Origin: Austwickia sp.
GTDB lineage: Bacteria > Actinomycetota > Actinomycetes > Actinomycetales > Dermatophilaceae
Assembly: GCA_016711265.1 (NCBI GenBank)
Contig: JADJTI010000003.1
Span: 114,346-178,345 of the forward strand
Direction of reading: 5' to 3'
DNA: 64,000 nt
The notes under the pieces are model-generated. The model had not been told where the DNA came from, made no database searches, and worked only from the letters and a program-made list of their open reading frames with translations. Shown one piece after another: positions 50,689-60,232 of the stretch. Each line of letters opens with the position of its first letter. Positions within the stretch are counted from its first letter, which is position 1. The translations under genes and the position numbers were made by a program.

Positions 50689-51345
50689 TCACGTGGCCAA
50701 ACCGAGGACGTTCATCCGCCCTTCGTGGAACTGCCCCAACCGGGCCAACACCAACTGAGGCTCACCGAGGGGTCCCGGGTCGGCGCCGGTGACGTCGGCC
50801 AGCGACTGCGCACGGCGCAGGGCCGCCCGAGCCCTGGTCATCGCCTCGCCCCGCAGTTTGCGCGCGTACAGCGTCAGCCGGCCGACGCGATCGGGGTGGC
50901 GTGCCAATGCCTCCCGCAAAGCCCGCAGCGAGAAGTCCTCCTCCTGTTGGTGCGCAAGGGTCGACACGATCAGGGCGCCGACATCGGGATCGATGCGCTC
51001 CGCCAGCATTCGATGCAGGTCTGCGGTCAGCCCGTCGCCGACGTACGTCTTGAGCAGGCTTTCGACCCAGTCTGCTGCCCGGGTACGCCGGTGATACTCG
51101 TCGATCACAGGCACGAACGGACCCATCGCCTCGGCCAGGTCGAACCCGTACCCGATCGCGGCCTGCTCCAGCGCCGTGTACCGCGCGTATTCGGCCACCG
51201 CCAACCGGGCAAGCGTGCCTTTGGCGCCGACCTCCGGTGTCATGTCCACGGACGCGGCCAGTCGCGTGAACGTCGAGAAGTGCGTGTAGGCGGCCACACC
51301 CATCATTTCTGTCGCCGCCTGCCAGGGAGGTGCCTGCTTGTCCAT
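50689..51345 (-). CDS. Ferritin-like fold protein (Rv3210c-like)
   Basis: A 218-residue all-helical protein of the ferritin-like superfamily found next to the DEAD-box helicase in actinobacteria. Helices carry possible metal ligands in the pattern AEYARYTALEQ and HQQEEDFSL, but the set is not a clear di-iron ExxH site. Function unknown. ATG 51345 was taken over an upstream frame that overlaps the promoter region of the divergent gene. Confidence 0.75.
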   Translation of the reverse strand: MDKQAPPWQAATEMMGVAAYTHFSTFTRLAASVDMTPEVGAKGTLARLAVAEYARYTALEQAAIGYGFDLAEAMGPFVPVIDEYHRRTRAADWVESLLKTYVGDGLTADLHRMLAERIDPDVGALIVSTLAHQQEEDFSLRALREALARHPDRVGRLTLYARKLRGEAMTRARAALRRAQSLADVTGADPGPLGEPQLVLARLGQFHEGRMNVLGLAT

Positions 51346-51521
51346 GGCAGGTGACGTTAGCGGTCCCGGGTAGACTGTCCCAGACAAGACGAAGGCACCA
51401 GGTGTCATCCGCCGGTCGACCGTGTCGACGAAACCCCTAGGGTGCGCGGCAAGATCGGGTAACGGGGGCCGCCTCGCACGCGCCGCCGCCCCGATCGATC
51501 GCCCTCAAGGAGGGTCACCGA

Positions 51522-51635
51522 ATGTGCAACGCGAGCCCCGCAGCACACCCTCAACCACAGCCGATCCACCCGATCTCCACCGCGCCCCTGTCGTCGTCCG
51601 CACGGCGCGGGTCGGTGAGGGCATGGAGGCTATGA
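51522..51635 (+). CDS. Upstream ORF (37 codons) coupled to the DEAD-box helicase
   Basis: A frame starting MCNASPAAHPQPQPIHPIST has AAGGAGGG 7 nt upstream of ATG 51522. It ends in an ATGA overlap with ATG 51632, the helicase start chosen here. The alternative is that the same ribosome-binding site serves GTG 51524, in the helicase frame, giving a 36-residue longer protein. The arrangement and codon overlap are seen; translation is not. Confidence 0.45.
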   Translation: MCNASPAAHPQPQPIHPISTAPLSSSARRGSVRAWRL

Positions 51636-53233
51636 CCGTGGACGAACAGCCGGCGGGCCTCGTCGAACTCGAGAACATCAACGACACCACCGATCTCGAC
51701 GACGACGACATGGACGACATCACCGATCTGGACAACGACGTCGCGGACGAAGAACCACCAACCTTCGCCGATTTCGCGATCCATCCGGCGATCGTGGAAG
51801 CCCTAGCTCAGGTCGGTATCGTCACGCCGTTCCCCATTCAGGCGATGACACTGCCGGTGGCGCTCGCCGGACACGACATTATCGGCCAAGCCAAGACGGG
51901 CACCGGGAAGACCCTCGGCTTCGGGGTGCCCATCGTCGACAAGGTCATCCCACCCAGCGACCCCCGCTTCGATCAGCTCGAGCATCCCGGCCGCCCCCAG
52001 GCGCTGGTCGTGGTACCCACTCGTGAGCTGGCCGTTCAGGTGTCCGCCGACCTCGCGCGCGCGGGTCGGGGCCGTGGTTGCCGAGTGGTCACCATCTACG
52101 GTGGACGTGCTTTCGAACCTCAGGTGCAGGCGTTGGCCGAGGGCGTCGAAGTGGTGGTTGGTACGCCGGGTCGCATGCTTGATCTGTCGCAGCAAGGAGT
52201 CCTGCGGCTGGGTTCGGTGGACACCGTGGTGCTCGACGAAGCCGACGAGATGCTCGACCTGGGCTTCCTGCCGGACGTGGAGCGGCTGATGGCTCTCACG
52301 CCGCCGACTCGCCAGATGATGCTCTTCTCGGCCACCATGCCGGGTGCCGTCGTTGCGCTGGCTCGCCGGTACATGCAGCAGCCGACCCACATCCGCGCGA
52401 TGGCCGTCGGCGACGAGGGCGCAACCGTCAAAGCCATCGAGCAGTTCGTCTACCGGGCGCACGCCATGGACAAGATCGAGCTGCTCTCGCGTGTCCTCCA
52501 GGCCCGCGAGCGCGGCCTGACCATCATCTTCAGCCGCACCAAGCGGACCGCATCGCGCGTCGTCGAAGACCTCGTCGACCGTGGTTTCGCGGCCGCCGCC
52601 ATCCACGGCGATCTGGGGCAGGGCGCCCGAGAGCAGGCGCTGCGCGCGTTCCGTAACGGCAAGGTGGACATCCTCGTCGCCACCGACGTCGCCGCCCGCG
52701 GAATCGACGTCGAAAACGTCACGCACGTCATCAACTACCAGTGCCCCGAGGATGAGAAGACCTACCTGCACCGCACGGGCCGCACCGGGCGCGCCGGCAA
52801 CACGGGCGTGGCCATCACCCTCGTGGACTGGGACGACATGCCCCGGTGGGGGCTCATCAACAAGGGGCTGGACCTGGGCATCCCCGAGCCCCAGGAGACC
52901 TACTCCTCATCGGCGCACCTGTACACCGATCTGGACATCGAGCCAGGCGTGACCGGCACACTCCCCCGCGCAGGGCGCACCCGGGCGGGCTTGGCGGCCG
53001 AGAAGCTGGAAGACCTCGGCGAGACGGGCCGTGGCGCCCGTGGCCCGCGGGCGGGCTCCGGGCGGACCTCTACGGGACGATCCGGGTCGGGCGGGAACCG
53101 TCGCGCCCGTCCCGACTCGGCTGCCGAGAACGGCGAACCCCGTGGCGGCGAGCCCGGGACGAACCGTCGCTCGCGGCAGCGCCGGCGTACGCGAGGCGGC
53201 AAGCCTCTGGGCGGACCCGCCGCCTCCGAGTGA
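51632..53233 (+). CDS. DEAD-box RNA helicase
   Basis: A 533-residue ATP-dependent RNA helicase. Motifs are PFPIQAMTL (Q), AKTGTGKTLGF (I), VVPTRELAVQ (Ia), LDEADEMLDLGF (II), LFSATMPG (III), TIIFSRTKRTASR (IV), VATDVAARGIDVE (V) and HRTGRTGRAG (VI). An acidic Asp-rich N-terminus (DLDDDDMDDITDLDND) and a basic Arg/Gly-rich tail flank the core. It corresponds in position to the gene called rhlE in mycobacteria. The start is uncertain (51524, 51623, 51632 or 51638); 51632 is favoured by the overlap with the upstream ORF. Confidence 0.92.
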   Translation: MTVDEQPAGLVELENINDTTDLDDDDMDDITDLDNDVADEEPPTFADFAIHPAIVEALAQVGIVTPFPIQAMTLPVALAGHDIIGQAKTGTGKTLGFGVPIVDKVIPPSDPRFDQLEHPGRPQALVVVPTRELAVQVSADLARAGRGRGCRVVTIYGGRAFEPQVQALAEGVEVVVGTPGRMLDLSQQGVLRLGSVDTVVLDEADEMLDLGFLPDVERLMALTPPTRQMMLFSATMPGAVVALARRYMQQPTHIRAMAVGDEGATVKAIEQFVYRAHAMDKIELLSRVLQARERGLTIIFSRTKRTASRVVEDLVDRGFAAAAIHGDLGQGAREQALRAFRNGKVDILVATDVAARGIDVENVTHVINYQCPEDEKTYLHRTGRTGRAGNTGVAITLVDWDDMPRWGLINKGLDLGIPEPQETYSSSAHLYTDLDIEPGVTGTLPRAGRTRAGLAAEKLEDLGETGRGARGPRAGSGRTSTGRSGSGGNRRARPDSAAENGEPRGGEPGTNRRSRQRRRTRGGKPLGGPAASE

Positions 53234-53608
53234 GGGATTCCTCCTCGGCCGCGGCGAGTGTCCCGGGGTTTCCCGCGCAAGCAGGGTCCTGATCAGCCGG
53301 GAAAACGGGGTTCGCCGGTGCTCGTCAGCGCGTTCTTATACACTCGTCCAAGACGTCAGGTCTGGGGGCCCTGATGTCGGGCTGCTCACATCAGCGCACC
53401 ACCCACATCCTCCAGCTGCGATCAACCGCGTTGTGCCGGCGTACCGGTGTGCCGCGCGACGATCTCCAGCGCGCCGTCTCCACCCCTCTGCGAGACGGAG
53501 CCTGGTCGCCAGGCGTCGCCCCTCGACGCTGATGACCTGGTGCGTCCAGGGCCACCCCCCGGCCCCGGACGCACCATGGCGGGGCCTGCGATGACCGGCA
53601 ACACCACC
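53234..53608. other. Gene-free interval after the DEAD-box helicase
   Basis: No coding signal is convincing on either strand. It contains one AT-richer patch (CTTATACACTCG near 53336) and, at its right end, the large hairpin at 53538-53576. Confidence 0.5.
53538..53576 (-). terminator. Large stem-loop terminator after the RecB-like gene
   Basis: TGGTGCGTCC (53538-53547) pairs exactly with GGACGCACCA (53567-53576). An inner GGGCC/GGCCC stem extends it past one A-C mismatch to about 16 positions. It lies 33 bp beyond the minus-strand stop at 53609. Confidence 0.8.
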
Positions 53609-54427
53609 TCACCCCCAGTCCTCCCCCTCCAACCCGGCCCAATCCGCCCGCTCCGGCCCGTAGGCCTGTCCGGGGGGGCAATGGGATCGGACGTCGCACC
53701 AAGCGCAGAGCGCGCTGATCCGTGGGGCGAATCGGGCCGACTCCGGGCCGTCCGCCAGGTATGCCGCATCCGCGCGGCGGACGTCCGCCACCAGAGAATG
53801 AGCCTCGGCCAGCTTTCGGTCCAGGCTCGCGTCATCGTGGTCGTGGCCGGCCACCGTTGCCGTGGGCACGTGGTGCAACTCCACGCGGGACGCCGGGCGT
53901 CGCCAGATCCGTCGGACGGCCATCAGGTAGAGCGCCATCGGCAACGAGGTTCGCGCGTCCTCCTCGACGCACGGCACGCGGCCGGTCTTGTAGTCGACGA
54001 CCACCAGGGCGCCGTCGCGGTCATCCAGTCGGTCGATCCGCCCGACGAAGGCCGCCGTATCGGTGCGGAAGGCGACGGTGCGCTCGAGGCCGAGCGGCTC
54101 GAGAGTACGGTCGGCGGCGCGCAGATACTCGATCACCTCCTGGGTGACCCGGCGCTGCCAGCGTCTGGCCTGCTCGTCGTCTCGGAAGCCCTGGTCACTC
54201 CAGTGGGACCGCACCAGTTCGACGACGTCCGCGGGCCGTCGATGCGGCGGCGGCAGCTCCCAAAAGCCACGCAGTACGGCGTGCGTCACCAGCCCAACGG
54301 TGGTGTGGGCCCGCGGGGACCGCCTCGGCGGGGCGGGACGGTCCAGGTACCGCAGCCGGTATTGGCGCGGGCAGGTCAGCCAGGTCAGCAACCGACTGGC
54401 GCTCGCGGCGTACAGGGGCATGGGCAT
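53609..54427 (-). CDS. RecB-family PD-(D/E)XK nuclease with iron-sulfur cysteines
   Basis: A 272-residue Cas4/AddB-like exonuclease domain protein. The N-terminal SRLLTWLTCPRQYRLRYL holds the first Cys; the nuclease core reads GRIDRLDDRDGALVVVDYKTG (Asp and Lys of D-x-K), followed by MALYLMAVRRIW. The C-terminal cluster LCAWCDVRSHCP completes four cysteines, so a 4Fe-4S cluster is likely. The start ATG 54427 is favoured; GTG 54475 is possible. No cas genes accompany it; it is a stand-alone actinobacterial gene next to PHP. Confidence 0.85.
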   Translation of the reverse strand: MPMPLYAASASRLLTWLTCPRQYRLRYLDRPAPPRRSPRAHTTVGLVTHAVLRGFWELPPPHRRPADVVELVRSHWSDQGFRDDEQARRWQRRVTQEVIEYLRAADRTLEPLGLERTVAFRTDTAAFVGRIDRLDDRDGALVVVDYKTGRVPCVEEDARTSLPMALYLMAVRRIWRRPASRVELHHVPTATVAGHDHDDASLDRKLAEAHSLVADVRRADAAYLADGPESARFAPRISALCAWCDVRSHCPPGQAYGPERADWAGLEGEDWG

Positions 54428-54478
54428 GCCGGGGAATTCGCCCTGCGCGGGGCCGGGACTCCTGGAGCCGGCCACCGG

Positions 54479-55351
54479 TCACCCGCGCCCGGCCTGATCG
54501 CCGCGGCCGCCGCCCACCAGGGCGACGCCCCGAGCCTGGGCGAGGATCGCTTCGTACACGGGGGGCGGGGTCACCTCCTGCGCGAGGCGCACCGTCTTGC
54601 CCGCCCCGTGATAGTCGCTGGCCCCGGACGCGAGCAGACCGAGTTCGCGAGCCAGCCCGGCAGCATGGGCCACCTGGTCGGGGGTGTGATCAGGGTGGCG
54701 GGCCTCCAATCCGGCCAAGCCTGCCTGCGCCATCGAGGCGATCACGTCGTCGCTCACGATGCGCCCTCGCGCGGCCGCGAACGGGTGGGCCATCACGGGC
54801 ACCCCACCCGCTGCGCGGATCAGCCGCACCGCAGTCACCGGGTCGGGGGCGTAGTGCGTGACGTAGTAGGGAGAGCCGGTGTAAAGATATTCCCGGAAGG
54901 CCGCGTCACGATCCGAGACGATGCCTGCGGCGACCATCGCATCCGCGATGTGCGGCCGCCCGACCGTTGCGTCTCCGTGTACCTGGGCCAGCACGTCGTC
55001 GTACGCCAGCGGGAAGTCTTCAGCAAGCCGGTCGACGATCAGCCGCGCCCGCTGTTGTCGACTCGCTCGCGCTCGCTCCAGTTCGGCGAGCAGCGGCGGA
55101 TCGTCGGGATCGTGCAGGTAGGACAGCACGTGCAGGCTGATGCCGTCGTGCAGGCAGGAGACTTCGATCCCCCGGACCAGGATGATCCGGGCGCGCTGGG
55201 CTGCGACTTCGGCCTCCGCCCAGCCTGCGGTGGTGTCGTGATCGGTCAGGCCGAGCACCGACAGCCCCCGGCCGGCGGCCTCGGCCACCAGCTCCGCGGG
55301 GGTCTGCGTGCCGTCCGAGGCCCGGCTGTGGGTGTGCAGGTCGATGAGCAC
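54479..55351 (-). CDS. PHP-domain metal-dependent phosphoesterase
   Basis: A 290-residue PHP protein. Metal ligands are IDLHTHSRASDGT (first two His), LTDHDTTAGW, the Glu in RGIEVSCLHDG, MAHPFAAARG and ASDYHG. It may hydrolyse nucleotide or 3',5'-bisphosphate substrates; related proteins act as RNases or nucleotidases. GTG 55351 was chosen because it places the first PHP motif at residues 2-10; the frame runs further upstream but overlaps the region opposite glpK. Co-oriented with the RecB-like gene (51 bp gap). Confidence 0.88.
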   Translation of the reverse strand: MLIDLHTHSRASDGTQTPAELVAEAAGRGLSVLGLTDHDTTAGWAEAEVAAQRARIILVRGIEVSCLHDGISLHVLSYLHDPDDPPLLAELERARASRQQRARLIVDRLAEDFPLAYDDVLAQVHGDATVGRPHIADAMVAAGIVSDRDAAFREYLYTGSPYYVTHYAPDPVTAVRLIRAAGGVPVMAHPFAAARGRIVSDDVIASMAQAGLAGLEARHPDHTPDQVAHAAGLARELGLLASGASDYHGAGKTVRLAQEVTPPPVYEAILAQARGVALVGGGRGDQAGRG

Positions 55352-55467
55352 GTCCGACAGCCTAGGCGCCGCCACTGACACGGGGCCCTCGGGCTCCCCC
55401 GGCGAGCCCGCCCGGTCTGCGAGTCTGGTGTCCGAGGGTGCCACGCGGGCGGACGACAGGAGCGGAC

Positions 55468-56982
55468 ATGGCCAGGTACGTCGCAGCCATCGACCAGGGC
55501 ACCACCTCCACCCGCTGCATGGTCTTCGACCACGCCGGCCGTGAGGTGGGCCGGCATCAGCTCGAGCATCAGCAGATCCTGCCCGCCCCGGGGTGGGTGG
55601 AACACAACGCGCAGGAGATCTGGGACCGCACCCGAACCGTGGTGGAGACGGTGATGACCCAGCTCGACCTGCGGCCCCGCGATCTGGCCGCCCTGGGGGT
55701 GACCAACCAGCGGGAGACCACCGTGGTGTGGGACCGCCACACCGGCCGCCCCCTGGCCAACGCCATCGTGTGGCAGGACACCCGGACCGATCAGCTCTGC
55801 TCCCAATGGCGCCGGGCCGGTCACGAAGCACTGGTCAGGGAGCGCACCGGGCTCCCCATCGCGACGTACTTCTCGGCCGGAAAGCTCGCCTGGCTGCTGG
55901 AGCACGTCCCGGGGCTGCGCGCCAGGGCCGAGGCCGGGGACGCCCTGTTCGGCACCACCGATTCGTGGCTCATCTGGCATCTCACCGGCGGCCCCGAGGG
56001 TGGCCGCCACATCACCGACGTCACCAATGCCAGCCGAACCATGCTGATGGACCTGAGCACCCTGGCCTGGGACGAGGAGCTGATGCGCCTCTTCGGCGTT
56101 CCCGCCGCAATGTTGCCGCAGATCCGGCCCAGCTCGGACCCCGACGGGTACGGCGAGGTGACGGCTTTGGAGGCGGTGGCGGGGGTGCCGCTGACCGGCG
56201 CGCTCGGGGACCAGCAGGCGGCCACCGTCGGCCAAGTGTGTTTCGGGGTCGGCCACGGCAAGAACACCTACGGCACCGGCAACTTCCTACTGCTCAACAC
56301 CGGCGAGAACCTGGTGCGCAGCGAGGCGGGGCTGCTGACCACGGTGTGCTATCAGCTGGGGAATGCCGCGCCCGTCTACGCCCTGGAGGGTTCGATCGCC
56401 GTCACCGGATCCGCCGTGCAGTGGTTGCGCGACCAGCTGGGTCTGATCGACTCCGCGGCCGACATCGAGCATCTGGCGGGGCAGGTCGACGATCACGGCG
56501 GGATCTACTTCGTGCCGGCGTTCTCCGGGCTGTTCGCGCCGTACTGGCGTTCCGACGCGCGCGGCGCGATGGTCGGGCTGTCCCGCTACACCACGAAGGC
56601 CCACCTCGCCCGGGCCACGCTGGAGGCCATCTGCTACCAGACGCGGGACGTCATCGAGGCCATGAGCGCCGATTCTGGTGTCGGTCTCGATGTCCTGCGT
56701 GTCGATGGTGGGGTCACCCAGAACAACCTGTGCATGCAGCTGCAGGCCGACATCCTGGGGGTACCGGTGTCCCGGCCGGTCGTGGTGGAGACCACCGCGC
56801 TGGGTGCGGCCTACGCCGCAGGGCTGGCCACCGGCTTCTGGGCCAGCACCGACGACCTGCTGGAAAACTGGCAGGAGGACCGGCGCTGGGAGCCCGCGTG
56901 GACAGCCGATCAACGCGCCTGCGGATACGCCGGCTGGCGCAAGGCCGTCGAACGCACGCTGAACTGGGTCGACGTCGGCTGA
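55468..56982 (+). CDS. glpK: Glycerol kinase
   Basis: A 504-residue FGGY kinase phosphorylating glycerol. Seen are YVAAIDQGTTSTRCMVF, GVTNQRETTVVWDRHTG, the FGGY signature region PAFSGLFAPYWRSDARGA and DGGVTQNNLCMQLQADILG. Start ATG 55468 follows GGAGCGGAC. No glpF or glycerol permease gene is visible. It is 11 bp upstream of glpD, forming an operon. Confidence 0.96.
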   Translation: MARYVAAIDQGTTSTRCMVFDHAGREVGRHQLEHQQILPAPGWVEHNAQEIWDRTRTVVETVMTQLDLRPRDLAALGVTNQRETTVVWDRHTGRPLANAIVWQDTRTDQLCSQWRRAGHEALVRERTGLPIATYFSAGKLAWLLEHVPGLRARAEAGDALFGTTDSWLIWHLTGGPEGGRHITDVTNASRTMLMDLSTLAWDEELMRLFGVPAAMLPQIRPSSDPDGYGEVTALEAVAGVPLTGALGDQQAATVGQVCFGVGHGKNTYGTGNFLLLNTGENLVRSEAGLLTTVCYQLGNAAPVYALEGSIAVTGSAVQWLRDQLGLIDSAADIEHLAGQVDDHGGIYFVPAFSGLFAPYWRSDARGAMVGLSRYTTKAHLARATLEAICYQTRDVIEAMSADSGVGLDVLRVDGGVTQNNLCMQLQADILGVPVSRPVVVETTALGAAYAAGLATGFWASTDDLLENWQEDRRWEPAWTADQRACGYAGWRKAVERTLNWVDVG

Positions 56983-56993
56983 GGACAGGGAAC

Positions 56994-58718
56994 ATGAAAC
57001 CAACGTCGTTGTCCCCGCAAGCCCGCAGCCGAACGCTGCGCGAGCTCGAACACGGCAAACCCCTGGACGTTCTCGTCGTGGGCGGCGGGATCAACGGCGC
57101 CGGAGCCGCGCTCGACGCGGTCACTCGCGGCCTGCGAACCGGCCTGGTGGAGACCCGTGACTACGCGAGCGGGACCAGCTCACGCTCCAGCAAGCTCATC
57201 CATGGCGGCATCCGGTACCTGGAGATGCTCGACCTCACCCTGGTCTACGAGGCCCTCCAGGAGCGCGGCCGGCTCATCGACCACATCGCCCCGCACCTGG
57301 TCCGCCCCGTCCGTTTCCTGACGCCGTTGACCTCCCCGGTCTGGCAGCGGCTCTACTTCGGCGCCGGCGTGGCGGTGTACGACGCGATGGCGAACGTCCG
57401 CGGCGCCGGTGGCGGGTTGCCGCTGCAGCGTCAGCTGACCCGGAGCCAAGCACTCAAGATCTTCCCCAGCCTGAAGGGGTCGGCGATCACCGGTGCCCTG
57501 CTCTTCTCCGAGGCCCAGGTCGACGATGCCCGCCTGGTTCTGGAGATCGTCCGGTCCGCCGCCTCGTACGGCGCGTTGGTCGCCAACCGCGTCGAGGTCA
57601 CCGGTTTCCTGCGCCAAGGGGAACGGGTGGTCGGCGTCCGGGCTCATGACCGGGAATCGAGCCGCGACTTCACGATTCAGGCCGAACAGGTGATCAGCGC
57701 GACGGGGGTGTGGACCGGGGACATCCATCAGATGCTCGACGAGCGCGCCTCCTTCAACGTGCGGGCCTCCAAGGGCGTGCACCTGGTGATCCCGCGGGAC
57801 CGCATCCACGCCGAGGTCGGCATGGCGATGAAGACTGACCGCTCGCTGCTGTTCATCATCCCCTGGGGGCGGCACTGGATCCTGGGGACCACGGACACCG
57901 ACTGGCGCCTGGACAAGGCTCACCCCGCAGCCACCAGCGCCGACATCGACTACATCCTGGGCTGGGCCAACACCTTCCTGGTCACGCCCCTGACCCACGC
58001 CGATGTCGAGGGGGTGTACGCCGGGTTGCGGCCGTTGCTGTCCGGGGAGTCGGAGGAGACGTCGCGGCTGTCCCGGGAACACATCGTCAAACATGCTGCC
58101 CCGGGGCTGGTGGTTGTCGCAGGCGGAAAGTACACGACGTACCGGGTGGTGGCCCAGGACGCGGTGGACCGCGCGGTGTTCGCGCTCGGGCGCCGGGTGC
58201 CGGCCTGCGAAACCGCCACGCTACCGCTGCTGGGGGCCCAGGGGTACGCCGCGACCCGCAATCAGCGCTCGCATCTGGCCCAGCGGTACGGCGTCCACGT
58301 GGCTCGGGTGGACCATCTCCTCGGGCGGTACGGGTCGCTGGCGGTCGAGGTGCTCGACCTGATCGCCGAGGACCCCTCGTTGGCCGATCCGCTGCCCCAC
58401 GCCGATGACTACCTCGGCGCCGAGGTGGCCTATGCAGCCGCAGCGGAGGGCGCGATCCACCTCGACGACGTGCTCAGCCGGCGTACCAGGATCTCGATCG
58501 AGGCCTGGGACCGTGGCGTCGGCGCGGCCCCCCGGGCTGCCGCCATCATGGCCGCCGTCCTGGGCTGGTCCCCCGAGCACGCCGCGCACGAGGTCGAGCT
58601 GTACGCGGAGCGGGTGATGGCCGAGCGCGAGAGCCAACGGATGCCCGACGACGCCTCGGCGGACGCCGCGCGGCGCAAGGCACGCGATGTGGTCGGCGGC
58701 TGGACCCACCGGCCCTAG
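56994..58718 (+). CDS. glpD: Glycerol-3-phosphate dehydrogenase (FAD-dependent)
   Basis: A 574-residue respiratory GlpD that oxidises glycerol 3-phosphate to dihydroxyacetone phosphate and reduces quinone. The FAD motif is VLVVGGGINGAGAALDA near residue 27; GTSSRSSKLIHGGIRYLE and GTTDTDWR are family text. ATG 56994 is 11 bp after the glpK stop with AGGG upstream. An open frame also runs through glpK in another phase, but this is a shadow, not a fusion. Confidence 0.96.
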   Translation: MKPTSLSPQARSRTLRELEHGKPLDVLVVGGGINGAGAALDAVTRGLRTGLVETRDYASGTSSRSSKLIHGGIRYLEMLDLTLVYEALQERGRLIDHIAPHLVRPVRFLTPLTSPVWQRLYFGAGVAVYDAMANVRGAGGGLPLQRQLTRSQALKIFPSLKGSAITGALLFSEAQVDDARLVLEIVRSAASYGALVANRVEVTGFLRQGERVVGVRAHDRESSRDFTIQAEQVISATGVWTGDIHQMLDERASFNVRASKGVHLVIPRDRIHAEVGMAMKTDRSLLFIIPWGRHWILGTTDTDWRLDKAHPAATSADIDYILGWANTFLVTPLTHADVEGVYAGLRPLLSGESEETSRLSREHIVKHAAPGLVVVAGGKYTTYRVVAQDAVDRAVFALGRRVPACETATLPLLGAQGYAATRNQRSHLAQRYGVHVARVDHLLGRYGSLAVEVLDLIAEDPSLADPLPHADDYLGAEVAYAAAAEGAIHLDDVLSRRTRISIEAWDRGVGAAPRAAAIMAAVLGWSPEHAAHEVELYAERVMAERESQRMPDDASADAARRKARDVVGGWTHRP

Positions 58719-58755
58719 GGGTACCCGATCCCGCGTTGCCGACTAGGCTGACCGC

Positions 58756-60156
58756 ATGGCTGAACACTTTGACGTGGTGGTACTCGGCGCCGGCCCCGGC
58801 GGGTACGTCGCCGCGATCCGTGCCGCCCAGCTGGGTAAGACGGTGGCCGTGGTCGAGGAGAAGTACTGGGGCGGTGTCTGCCTGAATGTGGGCTGCATCC
58901 CGTCCAAAGCGCTGCTGAAGAACGCCGAGCTGGCCCACGTGCTCACGCACGAGAAGGCGAAGTACGGCATCGAGGGCGACGCGAGCATGTCCTACGGTCC
59001 CACGCATCGGCGCAGCCGCCAGGTGTCTGCCGGGATCGTCAAGGGCGTGCACTTCCTGATGAAGAAGAACAAGATCACCGAGGTCAACGGCTGGGGAGTG
59101 TTGCAGGGTCCGAAGGCGATGCAGGTGACCTCCTCCGATGGCGCCCAGCGCGATCTAAGCTTCGATCACCTGATCCTGGCCCCGGGGGCGGTCACCCGGA
59201 TGCTGCCGGGGGTCGCGGTGAGCACCAATGTGGTGACCTACGAGGAGCAGATCCTGGATGAGAATCTGCCGGGCTCCATCATCATCGCCGGCTCCGGGGC
59301 CATCGGGGTCGAGTTCGCCTACGTCATGAAGAACTTCGGCGTCGACGTGACGATCGTGGAGTTCCTCGACCGCATGGTGCCGACCGAGGACGAGGACGTC
59401 AGCAAAGAACTGCTCAAGCACTACAAGAAGCTGGGCGTCAAGGTTCTCCTGGGCACCAAGGTTGAGTCGGTGGAGGACACCGGATCGGGGGTCCGGGTCC
59501 ACGTCACACCGGCGGCCGGAGGCGATGGGCAGACGCTGGAGGCGGACAAGCTGCTCTCGGCGATCGGCTTCGCCCCCCGGGTGGAGGGGTACGGCTTGGA
59601 GAGCACCGGTGTCGAGTTGACCGAGCGCGGCGCCATCAAGGTCGATGAATACTGCCGGACCAACGTCGAGGGCGTGTACGCCATCGGCGATGCCACCGCC
59701 AAACTCATGCTGGCTCACGTGGCCGAGGCCATGGGCATCGTGGCGGCCGAGACCCTGGCCGGCGCCGAGACCATGGCGATCGATTACGACTTCATCCCGC
59801 GGGCGACGTACTGCCAGCCGCAGATCGGGTCGATGGGCTACTCGGAGAAGCAGGCCAAGGACAAGGGGTACGACGTCAAGACGGCGACCTTCCCGTTCTC
59901 GGCGAACGGCAAGGCCCAGGGCCTGGGCGACGCCGTCGGCTTCGTCAAAGTTGTGGCGGACGCCAAGTACAACGAGATCTTGGGCTGCCACATGATCGGT
60001 CCCGATGTCACCGAGTTGCTGCCCGCTCTGAACGTGGCCAAGCAATGGGACCTGACGGCGGATGAGCTGTCCCGGACGGTCTTCGCCCATCCGACCCTGG
60101 GTGAAGCGGTCAAGGAGGCCGTCCACGGCATCGCCGGCCACATGATCAACTTCTAG
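58756..60156 (+). CDS. lpdA: Dihydrolipoyl dehydrogenase
   Basis: A 466-residue flavoprotein disulfide reductase, the E3 subunit of 2-oxoacid dehydrogenase complexes. The FAD motif is VVLGAGPGGYVAAIRAAQLG, redox-active disulfide GGVCLNVGCIPSKALL, NAD motif IIIAGSGAIGVEFAYV, and C-terminal catalytic HPTLGEAVKEA. It stands apart from E1/E2 genes, as is usual when one E3 serves several complexes. Confidence 0.95.
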   Translation: MAEHFDVVVLGAGPGGYVAAIRAAQLGKTVAVVEEKYWGGVCLNVGCIPSKALLKNAELAHVLTHEKAKYGIEGDASMSYGPTHRRSRQVSAGIVKGVHFLMKKNKITEVNGWGVLQGPKAMQVTSSDGAQRDLSFDHLILAPGAVTRMLPGVAVSTNVVTYEEQILDENLPGSIIIAGSGAIGVEFAYVMKNFGVDVTIVEFLDRMVPTEDEDVSKELLKHYKKLGVKVLLGTKVESVEDTGSGVRVHVTPAAGGDGQTLEADKLLSAIGFAPRVEGYGLESTGVELTERGAIKVDEYCRTNVEGVYAIGDATAKLMLAHVAEAMGIVAAETLAGAETMAIDYDFIPRATYCQPQIGSMGYSEKQAKDKGYDVKTATFPFSANGKAQGLGDAVGFVKVVADAKYNEILGCHMIGPDVTELLPALNVAKQWDLTADELSRTVFAHPTLGEAVKEAVHGIAGHMINF

Positions 60157-60184
60157 CGCTGACCGGGCTTTTCGCGCGGTACGT

Positions 60185-60216
60185 CGGTGGGGGCTCCTGG
60201 GATGGAGCCCCCACCG
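60185..60216. terminator. Bidirectional hairpin between lpdA and the secreted protein gene
   Basis: CGGTGGGGGCTCC (60185-60197) and GGAGCCCCCACCG (60204-60216) form a perfect 13-bp stem with a 6-nt loop, between two convergent stops. Confidence 0.85.
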
Positions 60217-60232
60217 TCGTGTCGTGCCACGT

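Noticed and set aside
53609..54427. Cas4 nuclease of a CRISPR system
   Set aside because: Although the cysteine arrangement is similar, there are no other cas genes or array, and stand-alone RecB-like proteins of this type are common in actinobacteria.
55593..58718. A single 1041-residue fusion covering glpK and glpD
   Set aside because: The upstream half is an out-of-phase reading of glpK; GlpD has its own ATG, ribosome site and a family-typical length.
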